64,000 bases of DNA from DATMRF01 sp035566435 (GTDB lineage Bacteria; Verrucomicrobiota; Verrucomicrobiia; Limisphaerales; UBA8199), in the NCBI GenBank assembly GCA_035566435.1, contig DATMRF010000127.1:1-64000 (forward strand), in the 5' to 3' direction. The notes under the pieces were generated by a model. It was not told the origin of the DNA, did not search any database, and worked only from the letters and a program-made list of their open reading frames with translations. Shown here in pieces: positions 1 through 8,830 of this stretch. Every line of letters starts with the position of its first letter. Position 1 is the first letter of the stretch. The translations under genes were made by a program, and so were the position numbers.

Positions 1-1
1 A

Positions 2-415
2 GTAGTCGATGAGTTTCCATTCGGTGTCAGTGAGATCGCAAGTGTATCGCATCCCCAGTTTGCTGGGGTAAGTGATCAAAAAAGTACAGTCAATTCTGAG
101 AATTTCTTTGGGTTTGTTGAGTTTTCAAACACGCTCTTAGCTGGTGGCTCGGACAACAACTATGCTTTCAATTTTGGCAATGGCACGTTGACAATAACAC
201 CAGCCAGGTTTGTCACCCTCTCCATAGGAACCAATCATTCGCTCGTGACCGGCACGGGTGACGCAAACGTCACTTACACGGTTCAGGCGTCCTCTGACTT
301 GTCACATTGGGACAATATTGGCACGACGACCACAGACGAAAATGGTCGCTTTGAGTACCAGGATACAGAGGCAGCGAGTTTTGCCATCCGTTTTTATCGC
401 ATCGTTTTACCCTGA
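2..415 (+). CDS. C-terminal part of an exported MBG-domain protein (5' end outside window)
   Basis: The frame is open from the window edge to the TGA at 413-415, so this is the 3' end of a longer gene. The first ~65 residues end in NYAFNFGNGTLTIT, which fits the MBG bacterial adhesin-like repeat (compare NYAFSYVAGTLSII in the gene at 10672). About 70 residues follow with the pattern YTVQAS..SHWDNIG..T.....F.Y.D and the ending RFYRIVLP. The same tail closes three other exported proteins in this window (9184, 10672, 57045). It is probably secreted or surface-attached; the signal peptide is not visible here. The MBG assignment rests on pattern recognition. Confidence 0.7.
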   Translation, partial: VVDEFPFGVSEIASVSHPQFAGVSDQKSTVNSENFFGFVEFSNTLLAGGSDNNYAFNFGNGTLTITPARFVTLSIGTNHSLVTGTGDANVTYTVQASSDLSHWDNIGTTTTDENGRFEYQDTEAASFAIRFYRIVLP

Positions 416-1039
416 ATTAGTGGCACAGTAGCCTCTTGGTGAGTTCTGTAAGTGTTGCGAACTTTTTTGGCATCGTACTTTTCCCTAATGTTGAGTGCTC
501 AAAAATGTTGAGTTGAGCGCGGCCCTGCCGCGCCAGCGGCCTCGGCGAGGGGTTTCAATTCAACATTATTCCCCAAATTGGCATCGTAAAAATCCGGGAA
601 ATCGTGCCAGCGGCGTCGTAAAAAGTGGTATGAGAATGAGCGTGCGACAGAATTGGAAATGGAAAAATGGCCAGTTTCGAGAAACGTTGCCGAATTACGA
701 CTGCGTCAAAAACAGTGCCAAATTCGCGTCGTACGGGTTTGGCGAGTTTTGCAGCCGCGCTCTGGTCGTAGCACCGTGGCCTCCAAAGTCGGCGGAGGGC
801 CGGCTAGGACGAAACGGCGGCCAACGCCGGAAGCTACCTGGATCGCGCGATATGCCAGCGAGTTGCGGTGAAAACGGCCCTGTGCGGCCCGACTCGGTTG
901 AGCGGGATAATTGCAAGGGACGGGCGGCGCTGACGGCACTTTTTCACGACGGCACTGTGGCACTGAAGTGTAGCGAATTGACCAAGTGCGACGCCGGGGG
1001 GCGGTTTCGGATGTCAATTCGTTACAAAAACGGCACTTT
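416..1039. other. Gene-free decayed tract
   Basis: No convincing gene is seen. The open frames here are arginine-rich and lack domain-like sequence. Short motifs recur in degenerate form, such as GGCATCGTA at about 469 and 580, and variants of CGGCACT with runs of T or A at about 940-955 and 1032. This suggests non-coding or decayed sequence downstream of the truncated NGN gene at 1040-1360 on the other strand. Confidence 0.5.
504..567. repeat. Inverted repeat with internal GC hairpin
   Basis: AATGTTGAGTTG (504-515) is mirrored by CAATTCAACATT (556-567), 11 of 12 pairs. Between them lies a perfect 7-bp hairpin, GCGCGGC / GCCGCGC (517-523 and 527-533) with a CCT loop. It lies about 90 bases after the upstream stop codon. 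There is no T-run, so it is not a clear intrinsic terminator and may be a short palindromic repeat. Confidence 0.45.
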
Positions 1040-1360
1040 CTACGATGAGAATTCGGTCCGTAACACACCTGGTATCCGTTGCCCAAAATGCACCACGCTG
1101 CTCACTCCGTTGACGTACCGAATCTGGTCCAGGTGGTCTTCCAAAGCGCACCGGACGAAAACATAACATGGAAACAGCGGCTCGATGACCCGCACCATCC
1201 CGCGCCGCGTCGCCCGCTCCATCCTCAAACGCGGCTGGAACACCTCCAGCCCGAGCCTTCTGCTCAGGTTCGCTGCCGCTATGTGCTCGTGCTTCGGCTG
1301 CGTCCGGGCCCAGTACCAACTCACGGTCTCGAAATCGGTGCCGTTCAATCCACGGTTCAT
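1040..1360 (-). pseudogene. Truncated NusG/RfaH-like (NGN domain) antitermination protein
   Basis: From the ATG at 1360 the 106 residues follow the NGN fold of NusG/RfaH/UpxY proteins. The pattern runs VSWYWARTQPKHEHIAAANL (about 13-32), EVFQPRLR (39-46), a basic ATRRG (50-54), then LFPCYVFVR (62-70) and a VxxVVHFGQRIPGV end (86-99). Intact specialised NusG paralogs are about 160-180 aa and continue into a C-terminal KOW domain. Here the frame stops just after the NGN domain and no KOW-like sequence follows at 416-1039. I infer a truncated gene. The family match is good, but lack of function is an inference. Such genes often precede polysaccharide clusters, and none remains next to it. Confidence 0.6.
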
Positions 1361-2080
1361 TGGATGGAGACATAATAGTTGCAGGTGGTTTGGCGGCAAC
1401 ACCGAACAATACACACCGAACAATACGGACCATGCTACCGCAGAATACCCTATGGTTTTGTTGCATTTCAAGTTTGTATGAGCAGGATTTATACCTTCAT
1501 TAGCTTCGCCAACACCCGCACCGACGGCTAAGCATTTCAAGTATCGCGGCAATGTGGTTTCCTTTGCTGCGACTTGCGTCTGGTCTCATTGGTGCGCACT
1601 CCTTAGGGAGAAACTCGAACGGAAAAGCTGCCTTCTGCCCGCGAAATTCCAGCCCGCTTACCGGAACAAGCATGGGTAAAACAACGTAAGCGCGTCGGAA
1701 TTCTGATAAACCCAAGGCCCATTCTATCAGGATGTTACATCCGCTAAATCGTTTCGCGCTTTAAGCTCCTGGCGCATGGCGTCAAGCTCCTGGCGCCGCA
1801 AATGATCGCGCTGACTATAAGCGGCCTAAGCGATGGCAACTCGGAGCCGCGCTGCCTGCCAGGCCGCTTGAGACGGCCGGCCGGAACCTTGGCCGCCTGC
1901 CCACAGCGCGGGTGGATGACTAGTCGTGGGTGGCTCCAAAAAATACAAGCGCCTGTCCAAATCCGGTAGTCGCAAATCTCAAAACACCCAAGCTAAAGGT
2001 TCGGGATCGACCCTCTGGCCCTGATTGCAAAAGTTCCGGGTTGAACTACGTTGCGCTAATAACTTCGATAAAGATTTACT
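1361..2080. other. Region without recognisable gene
   Basis: About 720 bases between the NGN remnant and the first pseudopilin. Only short open frames without family resemblance are seen on either strand (for example 1500-1715 on the minus strand). The phrase AAGCTCCTGGCGC occurs twice, at about 1762 and 1784. I see no RNA gene or clear terminator. Confidence 0.4.
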
Positions 2081-2815
2081 ATGACGCAAGACCGTTGCCA
2101 TGCCCAGCCGGACGCTCGCCGCGTCGCCGGTTTCACTTTGATCGAACTGCTGGTCGTGATCGCGATCATTGCGGTGCTGGCGTCGATGCTGCTGCCGGCG
2201 CTGGCGCGTGCCAAACAGAAGTCGCAACGCGCCACCTGTGTTTCCAATTTAAAGCAGATCGGCATCTCGTTTATTCTGTACCTGGATGACCACCTCGACC
2301 GCTTTCCGGACCAGCGCAATCTGAAGAACAGTTTGCCTGGGGGCTTCCGGCCATGGACGAGCTGGCCGCCGTCCGATCCCCGCAGCGGTTGGGGGCCGTC
2401 CGTGTTACAGGGCTATGGCGCGCGGGATACGCTTTGGGCTTGTGGAGTCGCGGTAAACACAGCGGCGGGGACCGCGGTGCAAACCGTCCAGGCCACCTCC
2501 ATGGCGACAAACGCGCTGGTGAGCCGTTATTGGGCGTGGCGCTTTGACCGGCCTGACGACCCGGCAGGCCTGGAAGATTTTTGGGGGAAGACTGCGGCGC
2601 AGGCGGTCGCGGATTTGCAAGCGGCCAACGACCCCACCCTGGGCATCATCAATGGCGCTTGCGACGTTGAGTTGGTCGTGGACCCCTATTTTCCGGCGAC
2701 AATTCCCACCGTCACGCCGGAACTTCAAGGACGGACGGTTCATCCCGGAGGTCGCAATCGTATTCTGCTGGACGGACATGCCCAGTTTCTGAAAGACAAG
2801 CGCACGCCGTTTTAG
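2081..2815 (+). CDS. Type II secretion/pseudopilin-like protein with H-X9-DG motif
   Basis: The 244-residue protein has a short leader, then the prepilin processing site and hydrophobic helix (GFTLIELLVVIAIIAVLASM, residues 18-37), followed by LLPALARAK. Prepilin peptidase would cut after Gly18 and N-methylate Phe19. The C-terminus carries H-PGGRNRILL-DG, the H-X9-DG motif of the PVC-type pseudopilin family (DUF1559-like). The protein should sit in the inner membrane with a large periplasmic head; its partner system is unknown. Such genes are present in many copies in Verrucomicrobiota and Planctomycetota, often beside secreted proteins. The start is the first ATG, giving a normal short leader. 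Confidence 0.85.
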   Translation: MTQDRCHAQPDARRVAGFTLIELLVVIAIIAVLASMLLPALARAKQKSQRATCVSNLKQIGISFILYLDDHLDRFPDQRNLKNSLPGGFRPWTSWPPSDPRSGWGPSVLQGYGARDTLWACGVAVNTAAGTAVQTVQATSMATNALVSRYWAWRFDRPDDPAGLEDFWGKTAAQAVADLQAANDPTLGIINGACDVELVVDPYFPATIPTVTPELQGRTVHPGGRNRILLDGHAQFLKDKRTPF

Positions 2816-2880
2816 GATGAATTAAAAATCCCGTAGATCCATGACCGAAACGCTGACCATTATATGCTAACCGACTGTCC

Positions 2881-2906
2881 GCCAGGGCTCGGGGCAGATC
2901 CCTGGC
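2881..2906 (+). terminator. Stem-loop downstream of pseudopilin gene
   Basis: GCCAGGG (2881-2887) pairs with CCCTGGC (2900-2906) across a 12-base loop, 65 bases after the stop at 2815. No T-run follows, so it may only stabilise the RNA 3' end. Confidence 0.25.
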
Positions 2907-3000
2907 CGCCGTTGTGGTATCAAAGAACAGAGAATGTGACTTCGCCCTTTCTGCGAAGGCAAAGGCGTGGTAAACGTATTGGCTGCTAATTCAATACATT

Positions 3001-4089
3001 ATGATGGAGAAATTTGGGCGCTACGCTTTTGCCAGCCTCCTGGCCGGGGTCTTGTGCCAGGCTGCTGTCGCCGCTGCAGGGGGAAACAACGCCTATGTGG
3101 TCTGCGTCTCCAACGAAAAATCCGGTGACATCACCATCATTGACGGGGCTGATCAGAAGGTGATCGCCACCGTGCCGGTCGGCAAGCGGCCGCGCGGCAT
3201 TCTGGCCAGCCCCGACGGCAAGACGGCTTACGTCGCCTTGAGCGGCACCCCGATTTCGGGACCTCCGCAGTTGGATGCGAACGGAAATCCGATCCTGCAC
3301 AAAGGCGGGGACGACGATGATGATGACAACAAAACGGCTGACAAGTCCGCGGATGGGATTGCGGTCGTGGATATTCTGCGAAGGAAGCTCGTTCGCAAGA
3401 TTTCCGTGGGGTCGGATCCGGAGCAGTTCGCCCTGAGCGCGGACGCGACCCGGCTTTATGTTTCAAATGAGGATGTGGGCACTGCCAGCGTACTGAACAT
3501 TGCCAGCGGCAAACGGGAGCACATCATTCCGGTCCGGCGGGAGCCTGAAGGCGTCGGAACGAGCCCGGGCGGCAAGTTTTTTTATGTCACCTGCGAGAGT
3601 GATGGGGAGATTTTCGTTGTGGACGCTCAAACCTGCCAGGTGATCGCTCACTTTAATGTAGGTGGCCGCCCGCGCTCGGTGGACTTTTTGCCGGACGGCT
3701 CGCTCGCCTTTATTCCGTCGGAATCTGCTGGTCAACTGCACGTCGTTGATTCCGTCAACCACAAGCTGCTCAAAACCCTGATCCTGCCGAAGGGTTCCCG
3801 TCCGATGTGCGTGAAGGTTTCTCCCACCGGCAAAAAGGTCTACGTCAGCACCGGCCGCGCTGGAACCGTTTGCGTTCTGGACTCCGTCACCTGCGAAGTC
3901 CTTAACACCATCAAAGTTGGCACCCGGCCGTGGGGTATCGCAATCTCTGCGGATGCCAGGTATCTTTACTCCGCCAATGGACCCTCCGACGACATCTCCG
4001 TCGTGGACCTCAACACTGAAAAGGAAGTCGCTCGTGTTAAAGCAGGCGCCAGCCCCTGGGGCGTGGTGGTCGTGCCGAAGCCGATGTGA
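3001..4089 (+). CDS. Secreted YVTN-family beta-propeller protein
   Basis: 362 residues. Residues 1-26 form a signal peptide with an AVAAA end. The rest is a series of about seven 40-residue propeller blades with the YVTN-family pattern (AYVVCVSNEKSGDITIID, VIATVPVGKRPRGI, LYVSNEDVGTASVLN, KVYVSTGRAGTVCVLD, YLYSANGPSDDISVVD). An acidic insert, GGDDDDDDNK, at about residues 101-110 interrupts one blade and could bind Ca2+, which is inference. The role of such periplasmic propellers is unknown; many act as scaffolds or lactonase-like folds. The stop overlaps the possible GTG start of the next gene by four bases. Confidence 0.85.
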   Translation: MMEKFGRYAFASLLAGVLCQAAVAAAGGNNAYVVCVSNEKSGDITIIDGADQKVIATVPVGKRPRGILASPDGKTAYVALSGTPISGPPQLDANGNPILHKGGDDDDDDNKTADKSADGIAVVDILRRKLVRKISVGSDPEQFALSADATRLYVSNEDVGTASVLNIASGKREHIIPVRREPEGVGTSPGGKFFYVTCESDGEIFVVDAQTCQVIAHFNVGGRPRSVDFLPDGSLAFIPSESAGQLHVVDSVNHKLLKTLILPKGSRPMCVKVSPTGKKVYVSTGRAGTVCVLDSVTCEVLNTIKVGTRPWGIAISADARYLYSANGPSDDISVVDLNTEKEVARVKAGASPWGVVVVPKPM

Positions 4090-4928
4090 ACCCCGAAGCG
4101 GCGGGACAAGTCGTGACTATGTTCAGTCAGGGTGCTTTTGCGGACCGGTGTTGGGACCCTCCGTCAGGAACCAGAAGCGGTCCCTATCGCCTCCTGCCGG
4201 GCTTTGGCAGGCCCCGCCGGCCTTTGGTTGGAGCACCCGCGCCACCGTGTTTATCGAATGCGAAACCGCCCCACGAATCGGAGTCCAGCGACACTGGATT
4301 CACTTTGATTGAGCTCCTGGTGGTTATTGCGATCATCGCTTTGCTCGCGGCGTTGCTGCTCCCGGCCCTGGCCCGGGCGCACCAAAAGGGGCGGCAAGCC
4401 GCCTGCATCAACAACATTCGCCAGCAAGCACTGGCCATTTTCATGTACGCCGACGATCAGAACAACCTCTTGCCCCCTACCGCGTACCTCGGGGCTGCCG
4501 GGACGGTCGTCACGTGGCCCAGCCTGCTGGACCCTTATCTCAACCGGAATACGAATAACGCGCAAATTCACTGTTGCCCGGCCGATATTTACTCCCACTT
4601 CAGCTCCTACGGCCTGAATGAATTGGCTTTTGTTGACCTCACCGACCCCGGCGCCAGTGCTCCGAACCGGCTCCTCTCGTTGCGAACGGCTTCCGGCACC
4701 ATCATGCTGGGCGATCTCGGCACCGAAAATGATCTTCGCACCCCGCGCCCCGACACTTTGAAGATGGTCGCCCCCGATGGCGACCTCAATGACGCGGCCG
4801 ATGCGCGTCCGGCGCTGCGGCACTCCGTACGGTGTGACTTGGGATTCATGGATGGCCACTTGGAAAGACTTCGTCTGGAAGAGTTTTACACGAACCAAAC
4901 TCCAGCGAACAAGTGGTTCACTCCGTGA
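4086..4928 (+). CDS. Pseudopilin-like H-X9-DG protein, start uncertain
   Basis: The core is TGFTLIELLVVIAIIALLAA followed by LLPALARAHQKGRQAACINN, a prepilin-type cleavage and transmembrane segment. The C-terminal motif is H-SVRCDLGFM-DG (H-X9-DG), and the end has the usual NxxTPANKWF-type tail. From the GTG at 4086 the leader before the cleavage glycine is about 70 residues, far too long for a prepilin leader and low in complexity. An ATG at 4119 barely shortens it. A TTG near 4225, after a GC hairpin (CCTGCC...GGCAGG, about 4192-4210), would give a normal leader of under 30 residues. I think this late start likely, with the hairpin serving the 3' end of the propeller gene. Confidence 0.8.
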   Translation: MNPEAAGQVVTMFSQGAFADRCWDPPSGTRSGPYRLLPGFGRPRRPLVGAPAPPCLSNAKPPHESESSDTGFTLIELLVVIAIIALLAALLLPALARAHQKGRQAACINNIRQQALAIFMYADDQNNLLPPTAYLGAAGTVVTWPSLLDPYLNRNTNNAQIHCCPADIYSHFSSYGLNELAFVDLTDPGASAPNRLLSLRTASGTIMLGDLGTENDLRTPRPDTLKMVAPDGDLNDAADARPALRHSVRCDLGFMDGHLERLRLEEFYTNQTPANKWFTP

Positions 4929-4951
4929 CCCGACGGCGTTAGGTACCGCGG

Positions 4952-6772
4952 TCAATCGCCCATGATGAAAGTGGCCTGGGCGGTAATGCTGCTGGTGAAC
5001 CCCTGTCTGAACGCCTTGGCCCGGACGGTCGTCGGTTCGATTAACTTGATCGGCCCTTCGTAAAGCGGGTCAGACGTTGTCGGAACACTCCCATCCAGCG
5101 TATATCTCAGGGTCACGCCGGGTTCAGGATGCTTCAGCGTTACTTCGAGCGGCCCTGAATAGTTGCCTGATGGCGGTGAAAAGGTGGGGGGAGCTAGAAC
5201 TCCGCGCCCAGAGAGGCTCTCAATCCACTGACGGAGTAATGTGACACCTCGCTGGTCCAGGGTTTCATGCGCCAAAGGCGGCATCTTCATCGCTTCCACC
5301 GTGTTAACCCGCATGAACGCGATCGAACGCCAGATATCATTCGGGGCGATCACGCGCGCTCTGTCGACTCCCTGATCGATCAGCACAGTTCCGCTGATCA
5401 AATTCTGCCGAGCCAGCGGCGTATCATATCGCGCGTCAAAATAGGCGACCGTGCCGCCTGGCCGATGACAATGCGCGCAGTTTGCATCCAAGTAGGACCG
5501 GGCGCGCTCCTCCAAGCTCCGCGTCAGGTCGTCTGCCGGCGCCAAACGCGCATAGCGCGGCAGTTCCTCTTCGCGGAAGCCCGGCTCGAATAGACCCCTG
5601 CGGTTCCAGGAGAGCAATTGGTTTTCCACGGTGCCATTGGCGAGTGCGACCGGACGGTTGATCTGGCGCGTTTTGACGCCGAGCACACCGCCGGCTTTGT
5701 CGGTGTGGCAAATTCGGCAGTCCTGCCGACTGGGATAGTACCACGTCTGCGTTCGTGTCCCGGTCGCCGTTTTGATGAGGATCGTCTCCGCTAAGTTGGA
5801 GGACAACAGTTCGGCATCACTGTTGTCCGGGCGCCACTTGTAGGTCACCCCGTAGACGCTCCCGGTCGCATTACACACCAGGAGCCGTGTCTCCAACCGC
5901 CGCTTCGCCTCCGGCCGGGTTTCGTCGATGGGGAGTTCGAAATGTTTCACAAAAACCGTGCCGTTCGGAAAAGTCCACTCGCCCTCCGGATGGAAACCGA
6001 TCTTCCTATTGTGAGACGAAACATTGTTTGGCAAGCACATCCAGCGGGTTTTGGCTGCGCCGTCCGACCAAAAAGGGACATTAATATCGTAGGGGACCAA
6101 ACCTTCGCAGGGCGCCAGATCCCCTGTGCTCTCGAAGGCCCCAGTTTGAGAAAGCAGCCGCGGGATCGCTCCGTCTTCGCGATCTGGCATCAACAAAACG
6201 TGTCTGATGACGGGGAAGTTCGTCTTGGAACTGTCTGCTTCGGTCTGACATGTCGACCTCACCGCAGTGTCCAGGCCCGCGCAGTATTTGCGAATTGTTT
6301 TGCCCACGTTCGGTGCGGGAGAATAAACATACTGCCCGGCGGGATAACCTATGATGACCACGTAATCGTGATTATTTACCTTCGGCCTTTGGGGGATGTC
6401 GGTGAGAAAAACCAGGCCGATGCACGCAGTACCCGGCTCGTTGAGCTCCAAAACAGCCGGATCGCGGCTGGTGGTGGCGGTGCCGGGCACGACCCAGGAT
6501 TCGGTCAGAGGCGGTCTCAAGAGGTCGCTGCATCCGCTCTCAACGACCAGTCCGTCGGGAAACATTCTGAGCACTCTGCCGCAGATGAGGCGGCGGCCTT
6601 TGATGCAATCCGTTCTGATCTGCTCCGCGCGCAAAGAAGCCGTTGCCGCAGCACCAAGGGGAGCCGGAGCGGCGGCGGTTTTAGCTGGCGCGATTTCCCC
6701 TGTTCCAACGGCGGCGTTCTGGCGCGCGTATCCGGCCAGCACGACAAGGAAAAACAGCATCAAAGGTTTCAT
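4952..6772 (-). CDS. Secreted diheme cytochrome c-like protein with chitobiase-type C-terminal domain
   Basis: From the ATG at 6772 the product is 606 aa with an N-terminal signal peptide (MKPLMLFFLVVLAGYARQ). Two c-type heme sites are visible, CRICH (about residue 351) and CAHCH (about 430). The second is followed by the MP dipeptide region (MKMPPLAHE) that could supply an axial Met. The middle resembles the conserved secreted HNE_0200-type family (GLVPYDINVPFWSDGA, YKW, WYYPSRQDCRICH). The last ~75 residues (PPSGNYSGPLEVTL...LRYTLDGSVPT) match the CHB_HEX_C-type beta-sandwich found at the end of chitobiases. An earlier in-frame start at 6862 would precede the signal peptide and is unlikely. 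It probably transfers electrons in periplasmic oxidation of sugars or alcohols; the substrate is unknown. Confidence 0.8.
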   Translation of the reverse strand: MKPLMLFFLVVLAGYARQNAAVGTGEIAPAKTAAAPAPLGAAATASLRAEQIRTDCIKGRRLICGRVLRMFPDGLVVESGCSDLLRPPLTESWVVPGTATTSRDPAVLELNEPGTACIGLVFLTDIPQRPKVNNHDYVVIIGYPAGQYVYSPAPNVGKTIRKYCAGLDTAVRSTCQTEADSSKTNFPVIRHVLLMPDREDGAIPRLLSQTGAFESTGDLAPCEGLVPYDINVPFWSDGAAKTRWMCLPNNVSSHNRKIGFHPEGEWTFPNGTVFVKHFELPIDETRPEAKRRLETRLLVCNATGSVYGVTYKWRPDNSDAELLSSNLAETILIKTATGTRTQTWYYPSRQDCRICHTDKAGGVLGVKTRQINRPVALANGTVENQLLSWNRRGLFEPGFREEELPRYARLAPADDLTRSLEERARSYLDANCAHCHRPGGTVAYFDARYDTPLARQNLISGTVLIDQGVDRARVIAPNDIWRSIAFMRVNTVEAMKMPPLAHETLDQRGVTLLRQWIESLSGRGVLAPPTFSPPSGNYSGPLEVTLKHPEPGVTLRYTLDGSVPTTSDPLYEGPIKLIEPTTVRAKAFRQGFTSSITAQATFIMGD

Positions 6773-7168
6773 AGCAGCCGCCCCATCCGAATATGGCGGC
6801 CGAGCTTGGAATAAAAAGCATAAGGCACGAAACTTTCTAACATTTTTTGTGCCGTTCAGCAACGCATTCCCGGTTGCAGGGTCGCCCTCTCCCTGAATTC
6901 GTCATCTTTCTTCTTGTCCTTTTCTACGATTTATTTTAGTTTTTTCGCGTCAATCGACGTTGCAACGCCGCGTGCGATTACCCGGCGAATAGCATTCCGC
7001 CCGGAACAGGAATGCGGTCGGATGTCTTATGGCATCCCCGCTGTAATCCAGGAATCCATTAATCCATCAACCGTAACCTTGCGTCCGTTCTCGCGAACCC
7101 GTCGTCCGCGAGAAAATGCCGGAGTGGTCCCCGTAAGACCTTCTTGCTCCGGTCAGGAAAGGCCATTT
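6773..7168. other. Intergenic region between divergent genes
   Basis: About 400 bases between the divergent cytochrome gene and the HTH gene, which should hold both promoters. An AT-rich stretch (ATTTATTTTAGTTTTTT, about 6930) stands out against the GC-rich background. A small stem, CATTCC / GGAATG, is at about 6993-7014. No gene is seen. Confidence 0.4.
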
Positions 7169-7579
7169 ATGAAAGATCAGGAAACGGTTCAGAAATTCAT
7201 CGAGCTGCGTTCCAAAGGCGTCAGCTTCCAACGCATCGCCGACCAGCTCGGCGTCGCCAAAAGCACCCTCATCCTCTGGAGCCGCGATCACCAGCATCTC
7301 ATCCAAAACCTCCGTGCGATCGAGTGGGAGGATTTCGTGGACCATACCCTCGCTTCGAAACAAGAGCGGCTCAAAGTCCTCTCTGAACAATTGCGCCGGC
7401 TCGACACCGAACTGGCCCACCGTGACCTGGCCTCCGTCCCAACGGCGCGCCTGCAAACCATGGCCGAACAGCTCCGCCGCCGCCTCGACCGCGAATGCGG
7501 CTCGACCCTCTTCAGCGCCGGCGTCGAGCTCGACCGCTACGATGAAACCCGCCAGGCCGTTCAGGATTGGCATGCGTAA
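7169..7579 (+). CDS. Small HTH-coiled-coil protein, phage-module associated
   Basis: 136 aa from the ATG at 7169, preceded by an AGGAAAGG ribosome-binding site. Residues 1-40 form a helix-turn-helix (FIELRSKGVSFQRIADQLGV, then AKSTLILWSR). Residues 60-110 are a charged coiled coil with heptads (QERLKVLSEQLRRLDTEL, LQTMAEQLRRRLDREC). A longer upstream reading frame exists but lacks protein-like sequence. The next gene resembles a terminase small subunit, so this may be the DNA-recognition component of the same phage-derived packaging module, or its regulator. This is inference from the fold and neighbour. Confidence 0.65.
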   Translation: MKDQETVQKFIELRSKGVSFQRIADQLGVAKSTLILWSRDHQHLIQNLRAIEWEDFVDHTLASKQERLKVLSEQLRRLDTELAHRDLASVPTARLQTMAEQLRRRLDRECGSTLFSAGVELDRYDETRQAVQDWHA

Positions 7580-7869
7580 CCATTTCCACACGGCTTGCCG
7601 CCCGGCCTGTCGCGGTAAAACCGCCAAGCGGCGGTTCGTCCGCCCGGCGCATCGCGTCGCTGCACGGCGCCCGCCCGCCATGCGCTTCTGGTCTCGCCCT
7701 CCTAACCCGGCCCGCCTTCTTTGCACCCTGGTCCGCCGGATTCTCAAATTCCACGAATCCGAACCCCTGCTGAAAATTGAAAACTGACTGTTCATTTCTA
7801 ACCGCCGAGCCGCCCGACCTGGCCAAAACCGAAAACCGGTCCGATTTCGGTCAGAAACGGACCGATTCC

Positions 7870-8403
7870 ATGCCCAAGAACACTCAACCAATGTGGTCCC
7901 TCCAGCCTAACGAGCCCGCGGCTGACTACCAGCTCTTCGCCGCCTGGCTCCAGCTCCCCGCCCCGCGCGGCTTCACCAAAACCGCCTCCGCGCTCGGTTG
8001 TTCCCTTCATCGCCTGCGCCGGCTTTCCGCTCGTCACAACTGGAAAGCCCGCGCTGCTGCCTTCGACAATCATCGCGCTAACGCCGCGAGTCGCGCCCTG
8101 GATCAACTCCTCCGCGATGAGACCTCAAGCTGGAAAGAACGCGCCGAACGCTTCCGCCTCCAGGAATGGCTGCTCCACGAGCAAATGCTGCAGGCTGCCT
8201 CCGATGCCGCGCGCGAAATCCAAAAGCGCCCCCGCCTTGCCAGCCTCAACGACATCGTCAAACTATACGACCTCGCCTTCGCCCTCGGACGTCGCGCCTG
8301 CGGCATGCCTCTCGAACCTCCTGCTGTCCCCGAATTCGAACCACCCTTCTCGCATCCTGATGTCCAAACGGCCTTGGATCGAATCTATGGTCCGAGTGAT
8401 TGA
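7870..8403 (+). CDS. Phage terminase small subunit-like protein
   Basis: 177 aa from the ATG at 7870. The N-terminal half follows a pattern seen in phage-related DNA-binding proteins: PNEPAADYQLFAAWLQL (recalling PGESxxAYxAFxxY), then RGFTKTASALGCSLHRLRRLS and HNWKARAAAFD, a helix-turn-helix followed by the W-x-x-R-A-x-A-Y/F-D element. The C-terminal half is helical and charged (WKERAERFRLQEWLLHEQML). In phages this subunit recognises DNA and recruits the large terminase. No large terminase follows here, but a broken one lies at 30.5 kb and connector copies at 31 and 61 kb. I read this as one fragment of a dispersed phage module. An earlier in-frame start at 7777 adds only low-complexity residues. 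Confidence 0.6.
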   Translation: MPKNTQPMWSLQPNEPAADYQLFAAWLQLPAPRGFTKTASALGCSLHRLRRLSARHNWKARAAAFDNHRANAASRALDQLLRDETSSWKERAERFRLQEWLLHEQMLQAASDAAREIQKRPRLASLNDIVKLYDLAFALGRRACGMPLEPPAVPEFEPPFSHPDVQTALDRIYGPSD

Positions 8404-8830
8404 TGCAGACCTCCTGCTTCACCGGAGGAACCCCCGTGAGTTGTAACTTCTCAAGAAACAGCCTGCCGAACTTCGCTAGGTAAGGGTTCCAGGAAGGATC
8501 ACGTAGAACCAGTCGGTCGGCAAACTAATGATCTGAACGCCGGAACGAGTTGCGGCGCAGTAGCCGGCGAGCCATCCGATCATTTCGAGGTAGTCAACTT
8601 AATCCGCCCGACACGCTGGCATTGCCACAACGTATGGCGTTGTGCAAGACGCATGGTTTGTTGATCCGCGTTCGTGCACCCTGCACGAGCTGTCCTCTCC
8701 TCACTACGGTGCCAAAACCCATTGAGTGGGCTCTAAGTGGCTTTGGTCAAACGGGTTGCAAAAACCGCCGCGGCGTTGGCAATTTATTAGCTAATAGAAT
8801 TAGTTATGAACTGCATTGATAAGCTGACTT
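8404..8830. other. Intergenic region upstream of orphan LuxR HTH gene
   Basis: No convincing gene. A short minus-strand frame (about 8480-8600) encodes some 40 residues without a good start. Immediately upstream of the HTH gene is an AT-rich tract with the perfect palindrome ATTAGCTAAT (8786-8795) followed by AATTAGTTATGAA, a plausible promoter/operator. Confidence 0.35.

Noticed and set aside
495..1166. Plus-strand ORF (223 codons)
   Set aside because: Arg/Cys-rich low-similarity sequence that overlaps the better-supported NGN remnant on the other strand.
1500..1715. Minus-strand ORF of 71 codons
   Set aside because: No family resemblance, no ribosome-binding site, and located in a decayed tract.
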